DNA from: Variovorax paradoxus
GTDB taxonomy: Bacteria; Pseudomonadota; Gammaproteobacteria; Burkholderiales; Burkholderiaceae_C
Assembly: GCF_024734665.1 (NCBI RefSeq)
Contig: NZ_CP102931.1
Span: 6,893,501-6,957,500 of the forward strand
Reading direction: 5' to 3'
DNA: 64,000 nucleotides
The position numbers and the translations under genes are program-made. Each line of letters begins with the position of its first letter. Position 1 is the first letter of the stretch. The notes under the pieces were generated by a model, which saw only the letters and a list, made by a program, of their open reading frames with translations, did not search any database and was not told the DNA's origin. This document shows positions 38,030 through 49,033 of this stretch, in pieces.

Positions 38030-38093
38030 GCGACTGCTCAAAGTTTGAGCAGTCGCGAGAGGATCGAGTGGCGCTTTAAGTTGGCGGCCACTC
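38030..38093. terminator. Two tandem hairpins after maeB
   Basis: GCGACTGCTCAAA-G-TTTGAGCAGTCGC (38030-38056) is a 13-bp perfect inverted repeat; GAGTGGC and GCCACTC (38066-38093) form a second stem. Neither has an immediate T-tract. They lie between the convergent-free ends of maeB (minus) and the RNase promoter region and may stop maeB transcripts or act as RNA stabilisers. Confidence 0.45.
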
Positions 38094-38105
38094 TCGCCAA
38101 ATGGC

Positions 38106-40454
<2,349 letters not shown>

Positions 40455-40631
40455 GTGCCGTAGCTCCTGGTGGCGCTTCTTCTGGGGGCGCCGATTGTAG
40501 ACCTCGGTTCGTAAAGCCATACACCGCATGGCCGGTGCCAACCATGACCAAAAGCACGGGTGCGCTGTCAAGTCGCTGTGGCAATATGCAGGGTTCGGAT
40601 AAAACCTGAAAAAACCTGACGAGGAGCAACC

Positions 40632-41681
40632 ATGGCCCTGATGGATTTCATCAAGAAACAGTTCATCGACATCATCCAGTGGACCGAGACCGGCGATGGC
40701 ACGCTGGCCTGGCGCTTCCCGATGGCGGAGATGGAAATCCAGAACGGCGCCTCGCTCACCGTTCGCGAGTCGCAGGTTGCCGTCTTCGTCAACGAAGGCA
40801 AGGTGGCCGACGTGTTCGGCCCCGGCATGTACAAGCTCACGACGCAGACGCTGCCCGTGCTCACGTACCTGAAGAACTGGGACAAGCTCTTCGAGTCCCC
40901 CTTCAAGAGCGACGTCTATTTCTTCAGCACCCGCCAGCAGGTCGACCAGAAGTGGGGCACGCCCCAGCCGATCACGATCCGCGACAAGGACTTCGGTGCC
41001 GTGCGCCTGCGCGCCTTCGGCAACTACTCCTTCCGCATCGGCGATGCCAAGGCCTTCCACACCGAAATCTCCGGCACGCGCGACATCTATTCCGTGGCCG
41101 ACCTCGACGGCCAGTTGCGCGGACTGGTGCTGCAGAACATCAGCAACGCCATCGCCTCCAGCGGCGTGCCCTTCCTCGACCTCGCGGCCAACCAGATCCA
41201 GTTCGCGCAGGCGCTCGCTGCGCAGCTCGTGCCCGAGTTCGAGAAGATCGGCATCAAGCTCGAGAACATCACGGTCCAGAACGTCTCGCTGCCCGAAGAG
41301 CTGCAGAAGATCCTCGACCAGAAGATCGGCATGGGCATGGTCGGCAACGACATGGGCAAGTTCATGCAGTACCAGACGGCGCAGGCCATTCCCAAGTTCG
41401 CCGAAGGCGCTGCCAATGGTGGCGGCATCGCGGGCGACGCGATGGGCCTGGGCGCCGGCGTGGCGCTCGGTCAGGTGCTCGCGCAGAACCTCGCGCAGGG
41501 CCTGAGCCCCAACGCGGCGGCCCAGGCCGCGGCGACGCAGCAGCAACCCGCCGTGGCCGTGGTGAGCCCCACCGACGTGATGACCACGCTCGAGAAGCTC
41601 GGCGAACTCAAGACCAAGGGCATCCTCACCCAGGAAGAGTTCGACGCCAAGAAGGTCGAACTACTCAAGAAGCTCGTCTGA
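40632..41681 (+). CDS. SPFH domain protein with C-terminal SHOCT motif (YdjI-like)
   Basis: First gene of an eight-gene rightward series. The 349-residue product has a virion-core/YdjI-type SPFH domain (about 30-250: VRESQVAVFVNEGKVADVFGPG, FGNYSFRI, PEELQKILDQK), a Gly/Ala/Gln-rich linker and a short C-terminal SHOCT helix pair (LEKLGELKTKGILTQEEFDAKK). No signal peptide or membrane helix is evident, so it probably associates with the membrane peripherally as a scaffold. SPFH proteins of this type often sit beside DUF4178/DUF350 genes. A good Shine-Dalgarno (GAGGAG) precedes the ATG. Confidence 0.88.
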   Translation: MALMDFIKKQFIDIIQWTETGDGTLAWRFPMAEMEIQNGASLTVRESQVAVFVNEGKVADVFGPGMYKLTTQTLPVLTYLKNWDKLFESPFKSDVYFFSTRQQVDQKWGTPQPITIRDKDFGAVRLRAFGNYSFRIGDAKAFHTEISGTRDIYSVADLDGQLRGLVLQNISNAIASSGVPFLDLAANQIQFAQALAAQLVPEFEKIGIKLENITVQNVSLPEELQKILDQKIGMGMVGNDMGKFMQYQTAQAIPKFAEGAANGGGIAGDAMGLGAGVALGQVLAQNLAQGLSPNAAAQAAATQQQPAVAVVSPTDVMTTLEKLGELKTKGILTQEEFDAKKVELLKKLV

Positions 41682-41684
41682 CCC

Positions 41685-41730
41685 GGCGCTATGTTCCCGA
41701 TAGCGCCTGACGCCCGTTCGACGGGCGTCA
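41685..41730 (+). repeat. Tandem hairpins between the SPFH and DUF4178 genes
   Basis: GGCGCTAT/ATAGCGCC (41685-41707) and TGACGCCCG/CGGGCGTCA (41708-41730, loop TTCGA) follow each other directly. No T-tract is present. They may tune the SPFH:downstream expression ratio. Confidence 0.5.
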
Positions 41731-41784
41731 GAAGCCTCATTGGCTTGAAAAACTCGTGGCCGTCCACGCCATGGCTGATGTGCC

Positions 41785-43266
41785 ATGGCTGAGGAAACCG
41801 GCAACCAACGCTACTACCGCGCGCCCTGCCCCGGCTGCGGCGCGCCGGTCGAATTCCGCTCGGCGCAATCGACGCACGCGGTCTGCCCCTACTGCCAGAG
41901 CACCGTTGTGCGCCAGGGCGACACGCTTGCGCGCACCGGCAAGATGGCCGAGCTGTTCGACGACTTCAGCCCGCTGCAGCTGTTCGCCGCCGGCCGCATC
42001 CAGGACAAGCCCTTCACGCTGATCGGGCGGCTGCAGTACACCTACCCGGGCGGCCGCTGGACCGAATGGATCGCCGCGCTCGACGGTGACCGCACCGCGA
42101 TCCTCAGCGAGGACAACGGCGCCTACGTCTTTGCGTTGCCCTTCGACCTCCAGCGCGCCGCGCCGCCCTGGAACGAGCTGCGCGTGAGCGCGACCACGGC
42201 CTTCGCCGGCCAGAGCTACACCGTTACCTCGAACGAGCAGGTGGCGCTGACCTCTGCGCAAGGCGAACTGCCGCACCTGCCCGAGCTTGGTCGCCCCTTC
42301 GCGATGGTCGAGCTGCGCAACGACAAGGGGCTGGTGCTCAGCATCGACTACGGCACCGCGACGCCCGGCGCCTACCTCGGCCGCTCGGTGCAGCTCGAAG
42401 ACCTGCAGCTCACCGGCCTGCGCGAGGAGTCCGCCAAGGACGAAAAGGGCCGCAGCTTCAACTGCCCCAACTGCGGCTCGCCCGTCACCGTCAACCTGGC
42501 CGACAGCAAGAGCATCACCTGCCGTTCGTGCAACAGCATCATCGACCTGTCGCAGGGCATCGGCGGAGAGCTCAGGCACGCCACGCAGGACGAGCCCGTG
42601 CGCCCGCTCATCGCGCTCGGCAGCATGGGGCAGTTGCAGGGCGCGCAGTGGCAGGTGGTCGGCTTCCAGCACCGCATGGGCAGCGAGCCCGGCGACGACG
42701 AGCAGTTCGGCTGGGACGAGTACCTGCTCTACAACAAGAAGCGCGGCTTCAGCTTCCTGGTCGATGCGGAAGACGGCTGGAGCATGGTCAAGCCGACCAC
42801 CGGCGCGCCGGTGATGGCTGAGAACGGCAGCACCGCCACCTACCTCAGCAAGCGCTACCAGCAGCAGTACGCCTACAACGCCGAAACGACCTACGTGGCG
42901 GGCGAGTTCTACTGGCAGGTCGAGCGCGGGCAGAAAACCTTCAACCGAGACTTCGCCAACGGCGGCGCACTGCTGTCGATGGAGCGCTCGGCCAACGAGC
43001 TGACGTGGTCGTCGGGCAGCAAGATCGACAGCGGCGCGGTGGCCACCGCCTTCAAGCTCGACACCAAGAAGGACATGTTCAAGCGCGCCGACGCGCTGCC
43101 CGTGAGCGCGGCCTCCGGGCTGGGCTGCGGCACCATCATCCTCATCATCGTCGTGATCATCATCCTGCTGATCATCCTGAGCACCTGCAGCGGCGGTTCG
43201 TCGAGCGGCTATCGCAGCTCGGGCGGCTCATATGGCGGCTCTTCGAGTGGCGGCGGCCACAAATGA
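41785..43266 (+). CDS. Zinc-ribbon DUF4178 membrane protein
   Basis: The 493-residue product has an N-terminal zinc ribbon (Cys 15, 18, 34, 37: CPGCG...CPYCQ), a DUF4178 domain, a second ribbon (CPNCGSP...CRSCNS, about 230-255), a second DUF4178-like domain (GAQWQVVGFQHRM onward) and a hydrophobic C-terminal helix (TIILIIVVIIILLIILST, about 452-469) followed by a Ser/Gly tail. It is therefore probably a tail-anchored cytoplasmic protein. DUF4178 genes are repeatedly seen with DUF350 and polyamine-synthase-like genes, as here. Confidence 0.85.
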   Translation: MAEETGNQRYYRAPCPGCGAPVEFRSAQSTHAVCPYCQSTVVRQGDTLARTGKMAELFDDFSPLQLFAAGRIQDKPFTLIGRLQYTYPGGRWTEWIAALDGDRTAILSEDNGAYVFALPFDLQRAAPPWNELRVSATTAFAGQSYTVTSNEQVALTSAQGELPHLPELGRPFAMVELRNDKGLVLSIDYGTATPGAYLGRSVQLEDLQLTGLREESAKDEKGRSFNCPNCGSPVTVNLADSKSITCRSCNSIIDLSQGIGGELRHATQDEPVRPLIALGSMGQLQGAQWQVVGFQHRMGSEPGDDEQFGWDEYLLYNKKRGFSFLVDAEDGWSMVKPTTGAPVMAENGSTATYLSKRYQQQYAYNAETTYVAGEFYWQVERGQKTFNRDFANGGALLSMERSANELTWSSGSKIDSGAVATAFKLDTKKDMFKRADALPVSAASGLGCGTIILIIVVIIILLIILSTCSGGSSSGYRSSGGSYGGSSSGGGHK

Positions 43267-43323
43267 CGGCGAAGATGCACGCGATGTCTGTCTCGTCTCT
43301 CACTACTACGACTGGAGGTCCCC

Positions 43324-43542
43324 ATGGGATTTGAATGGCTGAAACCGGGCGTGGTCCTCGGATCGCTCGTGTACGCGCTGATCGGCGTCGTGATCTTCTG
43401 GCTCTGCTTCCTGATCATCGACAAGATCACGCCCTATGACCTGTGGGGCGAGATCGTCGAGAAGCAGAACGTGGCGCTGGGGCTGGTGGTTGCCGCGATG
43501 AGTCTGGGCATCAGCATCATCGTCGCCGCAGCAATCCATTGA
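43324..43542 (+). CDS. DUF350 small membrane protein
   Basis: The 72-residue product has two membrane helices (about 10-31 and 50-71) and the family signature VFWLCFLIIDKITPYDLW-like block, ending in an Ala/Ile-rich helix. DUF350 (YjfL-type) proteins are linked by gene neighbourhood to polyamine and membrane-stress modules. An AGGT Shine-Dalgarno precedes it; its stop overlaps the TTG start of the next gene. Confidence 0.88.
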   Translation: MGFEWLKPGVVLGSLVYALIGVVIFWLCFLIIDKITPYDLWGEIVEKQNVALGLVVAAMSLGISIIVAAAIH

Positions 43543-45095
43543 ACGACGCGGCCCTGCCCGCGCGCACCCCGGATGCGCGGGGGCCGCAACCCGTAGAGAT
43601 CGCGCTGCTAGCCAGCGTGTTCGTGGTCGCTGCCTGCGGCCTGGTCTACGAACTGAGCGCGGCCGCGCTCAGTTCCTACCTGCTCGGCGACTCGGTGCTG
43701 CAGTTCAGCACCATCATCGGCACCTATCTGTTCGCCATGGGCGTGGGCTCCTGGCTCTCGCGCTATTTCGACCGGCAACTGCCGGCGCACTTCCTTCGCA
43801 TTGAATTGATGGTGGCGCTGATCGGCGGCGCGCTGCCGGCGATCCTGTTTCTTGCCAACGCCTACGTGCCGAGTGCTTTCCGGCTGCTGCTGTACGGCTT
43901 GGTGATGGTCGTCGGCACGCTGGTGGGGCTCGAGATTCCGCTGGTGATGCGCATCCTGAAGCGCAACATCGTGCTCAAGAACCTGGTGTCGCAGGTCCTC
44001 ACCTTCGACTACCTCGGCGCGCTGGCCGTGTCGGTGGCGTTTCCGCTGATCCTCGTGCCGCAGCTCGGCATGATTCGCACCGGCCTGCTGTTCGGCTTCA
44101 TGAACGCGGCCGTGGCGGTGTGGGCGCTGTGGCTGTTCCGCCATGAGCTGCGCCGCGTCGGTGCGCATGCGATGGCCTGCTTTCTCGCGCTGGCTGCGCT
44201 GGTGGCGGCCTTCGTCTGGGCCGACCACATCACCACGCTGGCGGAAGACAAGTTCTACCAGGACCGCATCGTCTTCAGCGCCACCTCGCCCTACCAGCGC
44301 ATCGTGGTCACACGCGGGCTGCTCGGGCACCGCCTGTTCCTGAATGGCAACCTGCAGTTTGCAGAGCGCGACGAGTACCGCTATCACGAGGCGCTGGTGC
44401 ACCCGGTGATGGCCGCGCAAGGCGCGCCGAAGAAAGTCGCGGTGCTCGGCGGCGGCGACGGCATGGCGGTGCGCGAGATCCTGAAGTACCCCTCGGTCGA
44501 GTCGGTCACGCTCGTGGAGCTCGATCCGAACATGACCAAACTCTTCACCGATCACGAGACACTGGCTGCGCTCAACGGCCATTCGCTCTCGTCGCCCAAG
44601 GTGAAGATCGTCAACACCGACGCTTTCCAGTGGCTGCAGCAGCCGGGCGACATGTTCGACGTGATCGTGGTCGACTTTCCCGATCCGACCAACTTCGCCA
44701 TCGGCAAGCTCTACACCAACAGCTTCTACGCGCTGCTCGAAAAGCGCCTGTCGGCCAGCGGCTACGCGGTGATCCAGACGACTTCGCCGCTGGTCGCGCG
44801 CAAGAGCTACTGGACCGTGGCGACCACCATCGAATCGGTGGGCCTGCGCGCCACGCCGTACCACGCACACGTGCCGAGCTTCGGCGAGTGGGGCTACATC
44901 ATCGCGAGCCGCCGGCCGTACCGCATGCCCGATGCGCTGCCTTCGGGCCTGCGCTTCCTGTCGCCTTCCACGCTGCCGCTGATGTTCGACTTTCCGCTCG
45001 ACATGGCGCGCGTGCCGGCCGAAGTGAACCGGCTGTCGAACCAGATCCTTGTCACCACTTACGAGCAGGAGTGGGGCAAGGTGATGGCGCACTAG
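43539..45095 (+). CDS. Membrane-embedded spermidine/spermine synthase family aminopropyltransferase
   Basis: The 518-residue product joins about seven N-terminal membrane helices (from about residue 22 to 235) to a C-terminal aminopropyltransferase Rossmann domain with GGGDGMAVREI (about 300-310), the acidic ELDPNM, NTDAFQWL and the catalytic-loop analogue VVDFPDPTN, where classic spermidine synthases have DSSDP. The start is TTG at 43539, inside a TTGA overlap with DUF350, so translation is coupled. It probably transfers an aminopropyl group from decarboxylated SAM to a polyamine at the membrane; substrate unknown. Confidence 0.85.
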   Translation: MNDAALPARTPDARGPQPVEIALLASVFVVAACGLVYELSAAALSSYLLGDSVLQFSTIIGTYLFAMGVGSWLSRYFDRQLPAHFLRIELMVALIGGALPAILFLANAYVPSAFRLLLYGLVMVVGTLVGLEIPLVMRILKRNIVLKNLVSQVLTFDYLGALAVSVAFPLILVPQLGMIRTGLLFGFMNAAVAVWALWLFRHELRRVGAHAMACFLALAALVAAFVWADHITTLAEDKFYQDRIVFSATSPYQRIVVTRGLLGHRLFLNGNLQFAERDEYRYHEALVHPVMAAQGAPKKVAVLGGGDGMAVREILKYPSVESVTLVELDPNMTKLFTDHETLAALNGHSLSSPKVKIVNTDAFQWLQQPGDMFDVIVVDFPDPTNFAIGKLYTNSFYALLEKRLSASGYAVIQTTSPLVARKSYWTVATTIESVGLRATPYHAHVPSFGEWGYIIASRRPYRMPDALPSGLRFLSPSTLPLMFDFPLDMARVPAEVNRLSNQILVTTYEQEWGKVMAH

Positions 45096-45101
45096 CCGAC
45101 C

Positions 45102-46745
45102 ATGCAAAGGCGCGAATTCCTCGGCGTGGCGGCAGGTGCGGCGGGCGCCCTCGCGCTCGCGGGCTGCGAGTCGCCGACACCGCCCATCGAAGGCGGCTTC
45201 ACCGGCATCGATGTCACGCGTGGCCATGCAATGCGCGACGGCACACTCAAGAGCCAGGCGCCTGCGGTCGTGAAGCGCACCCGTGTGGTGATCGCTGGCG
45301 GTGGCGTTGCCGGCCTCGCCGCCGCCCGTGCCCTGCGGCTTTCAGGCGTCGACGACTTCACCCTGCTCGAACTCGAAGACACCGCCGGCGGCAACGCGCG
45401 CGGCGGCATCGTCAACGGCATCGCCTGCCCGCTCGGTGCGCACTACCTGCCCGTGCCCGGCGACGACGCGCGCGAGGTGCAAGACCTGCTCGAAGAGCTC
45501 GGCCTGCGCCGCCGTGTGGCGGGCCGTTGGGAATACGACGAAGTCACCCTCTGCCACAGCCCGCAGGAGCGCCTGTTCATCCATGGCGAGTGGCAGGACG
45601 GCCTGCTGCCCACGCACGGCGTGGGCGAAGGCACGCTCGCGCAGTACCGCAAGTTCGCGCAGCGCATCGACGCGCTGCAGCACGCCGCGCACTTCGCCAT
45701 TCCCACGCTGAAGGTCGCCGTCACGCCCGAGTTGCTGGCGCTCGACGCCATCACCTTCGCCAGCTGGCTCGACAGCGAAGGCTTCAGCGACGCGCAGCTG
45801 CGCTGGTACCTCGACTACTGCTGCCGCGACGACTACGGCGCGGGCATCGAGCAGGTGTCGGCCTGGGCCGGCATCCACTACTTCGCGAGCCGGCACGGCT
45901 TCCATGCGCCCGGCGATCCGACAGGCAGCGTCAACGACTCGAGCCCCGAGCGCGACGGCATCCTCACCTGGCCCGAAGGCAACGGCTGGCTCACGAAGCA
46001 GCTGGCCAAGCCGCTCGGCGAACGCCTGCGCACAGGCCAGGTCGTCACGCGTATCGCCGAAGTGCGTGGTGGCGTCGAGGTCGATGCGTGGGACGCGGCC
46101 ACGAAGTCCCTCGTGCGCTGGCAGGCCGAGCGCTGCATCGTCGCGCTGCCCGTGTTCATCGCCGCGCGCGTGGTCGAGAACCCGCCCGAGGTGCTGAAGA
46201 CCGCCGCCGCGCACGTGCGCTACGCCCCCTGGCTCGTGGCCAACGTGCACCTGCGCGGCCCACTGGCCGACCGGCCCGGCGCCGCGCCGAGCTGGGACAA
46301 CGTGATCTATGGCACCAAGGGCCTGGGCTACGTCGACGCACGCCACCAGTCGCTCGACCCAACGCCGCGCGGCACCGTCCTCAGCTGGTATCGGCCGCTG
46401 GGCCCGAGCAGCTACGACACCGCCGACGGCCGCAAGCTGCTGCTGGAGCGCCCGTGGACCGGCTGGCGCGACGATCTGCTCGCGGAGCTGTCGGCGCCGC
46501 ATCCTGATCTGCCTTCGCTCGCGACGCGTATCGATATCACGCGCTATGGGCATGCCATGTCCATCCCCCGGCCCGGCCTGCTGGCGCGGATCGGCCCGCA
46601 GCGCACCGCGCCGGACGCGGCGCATCGCGGTAGCGTCGTGGCGGGCCGCTTGTCTTTCGCGCATGCCGACTGGTCGGGCTACTCGATCTTCGAAGAGGCG
46701 TTCACGCGCGGGCACGTCGCGGGCGGCGACGCGGCAGCGGCATGA
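45102..46745 (+). CDS. Tat-exported, lipobox-bearing FAD amine-oxidase family protein
   Basis: The 547-residue product begins with a twin-arginine signal (QRREFLG) ending in a lipobox LALAGC (Cys22), so it is probably exported folded with FAD and lipid-anchored in the periplasm. The dinucleotide-binding motif VVIAGGGVAGLAAARAL is at about 63-79, followed by GGNARGG; the C-terminal FAD-contact end is present (VVAGRLSFAHADWSGYS). Amine oxidases of this class oxidise polyamines or related amines. It is 6 bp after the aminopropyltransferase gene. Confidence 0.85.
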   Translation: MQRREFLGVAAGAAGALALAGCESPTPPIEGGFTGIDVTRGHAMRDGTLKSQAPAVVKRTRVVIAGGGVAGLAAARALRLSGVDDFTLLELEDTAGGNARGGIVNGIACPLGAHYLPVPGDDAREVQDLLEELGLRRRVAGRWEYDEVTLCHSPQERLFIHGEWQDGLLPTHGVGEGTLAQYRKFAQRIDALQHAAHFAIPTLKVAVTPELLALDAITFASWLDSEGFSDAQLRWYLDYCCRDDYGAGIEQVSAWAGIHYFASRHGFHAPGDPTGSVNDSSPERDGILTWPEGNGWLTKQLAKPLGERLRTGQVVTRIAEVRGGVEVDAWDAATKSLVRWQAERCIVALPVFIAARVVENPPEVLKTAAAHVRYAPWLVANVHLRGPLADRPGAAPSWDNVIYGTKGLGYVDARHQSLDPTPRGTVLSWYRPLGPSSYDTADGRKLLLERPWTGWRDDLLAELSAPHPDLPSLATRIDITRYGHAMSIPRPGLLARIGPQRTAPDAAHRGSVVAGRLSFAHADWSGYSIFEEAFTRGHVAGGDAAAA

Positions 46746-47866
46746 AAACGCTGGTGCTCGGCGGCTATGGCAACTTCGGTGCGCGCATCTCTCGCGCGTT
46801 GGCAGGCGATCCGGGCATTGAGCTGCTGGTGGCGGGGCGCGATGCCCAGCGCGCCACGGCGTTCGCGGCATCGCTGGGCGGCGGCGCGCGCGGGGTTCGC
46901 ATCGATGTGCAGGCCGCCGACTTCGCGAGCACCTTGCGCGAGTTGGGCGCCCAACTGGTGATCCACACGGCCGGCCCGTTTCAGGGCCAGGACTACCGCG
47001 TGCCGCAGGCCGTCGCGGCGGCGGGCGCGCACTACATCGACCTGGCCGATGGCCGGCGCTTCGTGTGCGACTTTCCGTCGGCGCAAGACGCTGCCTTCCG
47101 CGATGCGGGCCGTACAGCCATCAGCGGGGCCAGCACAGTGCCGGCACTTTCCTCGGCGGTGGTCGACCGTCTCACTGCCGGTTGGCAGGGCATCCGCAGC
47201 ATCGACATCTGCATCGCCCCGGCACAAGGCGCGCCGCGCGGCGAGGCCACGCTGGCCGGCGTGCTCGCCTACTGCGGCGAGCCGATCCGCGTCTGGCAAG
47301 GCGGCCGCTGGATCGAGCAACCCGGCTGGGCCGACCCCGTGGAGGTCGAGTTCGCGCGCATGAAGCCGCGCCGCGGTGCGCTCTGCGACATTCCCGATCT
47401 CGAGCTCTTTCCTGTGCGCTATGCCGGCGTGCAGTCGGTGATGTTCCGCGCCGCACTCGAAGTCGGGCTGGCGCAGCATGCCTTCGCCTTCATGGCGTTC
47501 ATGCACCGCATGGGCCTGCTGCCCGCGCCGCAGAAGCTGGCGCCGCTACTGCATTCGGCCGGCGGTGTGTTCGACGCGCTCGGCACTGCGCTGGGCGGCA
47601 TGGTCGTGCGCGTGGAAGGCACGGATGCGCGGGGCATGCCGGCACGCCGCGCCTGGCACATAGCAGCCGACGACAACCACGGCCCCGAGATTCCTTGCAT
47701 GGCGGCCATCCTGTTGGCCAGGCGCCTCGCGCGCGGCGACGATGCATTGCCCGTGGGCGCGCATGCCTGTGCCGGCCTGCTCGCCCTGTCCGAGTTCGAG
47801 CCCGAGTTCGCGCACTGGGGCATGGTGACCGACGTGGTCGAAGAAAAAGGCGCAGCCACCGCATGA
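46742..47866 (+). CDS. Saccharopine dehydrogenase-like NAD(P)-binding protein
   Basis: The 374-residue product starts with a Rossmann motif (LVLGGYGNFGARI) and the saccharopine-dehydrogenase family pattern (HTAGPFQGQDYRV, YIDLADG, SGASTVPALSS). The family includes carboxynorspermidine dehydrogenase, which makes polyamines by reductive condensation, so a polyamine role is plausible here but unproven; the C-terminal half is divergent. It overlaps the FAD enzyme by 4 bp and the next gene by 4 bp. Confidence 0.8.
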   Translation: MKTLVLGGYGNFGARISRALAGDPGIELLVAGRDAQRATAFAASLGGGARGVRIDVQAADFASTLRELGAQLVIHTAGPFQGQDYRVPQAVAAAGAHYIDLADGRRFVCDFPSAQDAAFRDAGRTAISGASTVPALSSAVVDRLTAGWQGIRSIDICIAPAQGAPRGEATLAGVLAYCGEPIRVWQGGRWIEQPGWADPVEVEFARMKPRRGALCDIPDLELFPVRYAGVQSVMFRAALEVGLAQHAFAFMAFMHRMGLLPAPQKLAPLLHSAGGVFDALGTALGGMVVRVEGTDARGMPARRAWHIAADDNHGPEIPCMAAILLARRLARGDDALPVGAHACAGLLALSEFEPEFAHWGMVTDVVEEKGAATA

Positions 47867-48246
47867 GCAGCAGCCCCGCCGACGAGACCGACCGCCTGCC
47901 GCGCCTCAGCCTCGTCGCCGTGTGGCTCTTCACTGCCGTCGCCAGCATCGTCGAACTGAACGGGCAGAGCCGCCAAGTGTTGGCCGAAGCGGGCATTGCT
48001 TCGCCGCAGTGGCTGGTGCAGTTGCTGATCGTCGGCGGCGCGGCGGCCGATCTCGCGATCGGTCTTGCCCTGTGGCTGCGACCCGGCCGCATCGTCTACC
48101 TGGCGGCCCTCGCCCTGATGCTCACCATGACCCTCGTGGCGACGATGCTCCAGCCGAGCCTGTGGCTGCATCCCCTCGGCCCGCTGCTCAAGAACCTTCC
48201 CATCGCCGCCCTGCTCTGGCACCTGTACCGCCGTGCAGCGCAATGA
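47863..48246 (+). CDS. Small DoxX-like membrane protein
   Basis: The 127-residue product has four predicted helices (VAVWLFTAVASIVEL, WLVQLLIVGGAAADLAIGLALWL, IVYLAALALMLTMTLVATML, LLKNLPIAALLWHLY) and a short soluble N-terminus, resembling the DoxX/DoxD-like and DUF417 group. Start ATG at 47863 overlaps the previous stop. Substrate unknown. Confidence 0.72.
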   Translation: MSSSPADETDRLPRLSLVAVWLFTAVASIVELNGQSRQVLAEAGIASPQWLVQLLIVGGAAADLAIGLALWLRPGRIVYLAALALMLTMTLVATMLQPSLWLHPLGPLLKNLPIAALLWHLYRRAAQ

Positions 48247-48247
48247 C

Positions 48248-48724
48248 ATGAACACCTACCTCGTCCTCAAGTGGTTGCACATCGTCTCCAGCGTGCTGAT
48301 GGTCGGCACGGGGCTGGGCTCGGCGTTCTACATGTTCTTCACCAACCGCAGCGGCAGCGTGCCCGCGCAGGCGGTGGTGAGTCGGCTGGTGGTGCGCGCC
48401 GACTGGTGGTTCACCACGCCCACCGTCATCCTCCAGCCGGCCACCGGTTTCGCGCTGGCGCACATGGCGGGCTGGCCGCTGTCCACGCCGTGGCTCGCGC
48501 TGTCGCTGGGGCTGTTCGTGTTCGCGGGCATCTGCTGGCTGCCGGTGGTGTGGCTGCAGATTCGCATGGCCGCTATCGCGGCACAGGCGCATCGTGAGGC
48601 GACACCGCTGCCGCCGCTCTACGCGCGCTATCAACGCTATTGGGAACTGCTCGGCTACCCGGCCTTCGTGGCCATGGTCGTGGTGTTCTACCTGATGGTG
48701 AACAAGCCCCAGCTTTCGTTCTGA
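48248..48724 (+). CDS. DUF2269 membrane protein
   Basis: The 158-residue product begins MNTYLVLKWLHIVSS with a His-bearing first helix and has four membrane segments (SSVLMVGTGLGSAFYMFF, TVILQPATGFALAH, LALSLGLFVFAGICWLPV, FVAMVVVFYLMV), typical of DUF2269. Start at ATG 48248, 1 bp after the previous stop; an in-frame GTG upstream at 48233 would overlap by 14 bp and is less likely. Last gene of the 40.6-48.7 kb series. Confidence 0.85.
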   Translation: MNTYLVLKWLHIVSSVLMVGTGLGSAFYMFFTNRSGSVPAQAVVSRLVVRADWWFTTPTVILQPATGFALAHMAGWPLSTPWLALSLGLFVFAGICWLPVVWLQIRMAAIAAQAHREATPLPPLYARYQRYWELLGYPAFVAMVVVFYLMVNKPQLSF

Positions 48725-48775
48725 GATGAAAACCCGCTTTCTCCTCACTTCGTCGATGGAACAGCCGCGCCCATT

Positions 48776-48871
48776 GTGCGAAGGGCGCCGGGTGCTCCCC
48801 GCAGCGAAATAAAGGAGGAGGCCGCAGGCCGGGGGACATTCGCGGAGGGGAGCACCCGGTGTCCTTCGCAC
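48776..48871. repeat. 96-bp palindromic intergenic element
   Basis: The outer 25 bp (48776-48800) are an imperfect inverted repeat of 48847-48871; arms begin GTGCGAAGG and end TGCTCCCC, differing only at the three bases gcg/aca. CCGC..CGAA and TTCGCGG extend the stem inward. The loop contains GGAGGAGGCCGC. It lies in the 309-bp gap between the DUF2269 and alpha-2-macroglobulin genes and has the look of a mobile palindromic repeat or a long RNA hairpin. Confidence 0.75.
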
Positions 48872-49033
48872 ACCCCCCGAACAGGAGCGCCCCGAACGCC
48901 CCGCCATGAATCATTGAGATAAAGGCCCCGCGCAGGCCTGTGCAGTTTTCACCAAGACTTCACACACAGCGCCATTGCTTCACAGATGGTCCGCAAACTC
49001 GCGGACGCCAACAAAAACACAGTGGGAGCGTCC

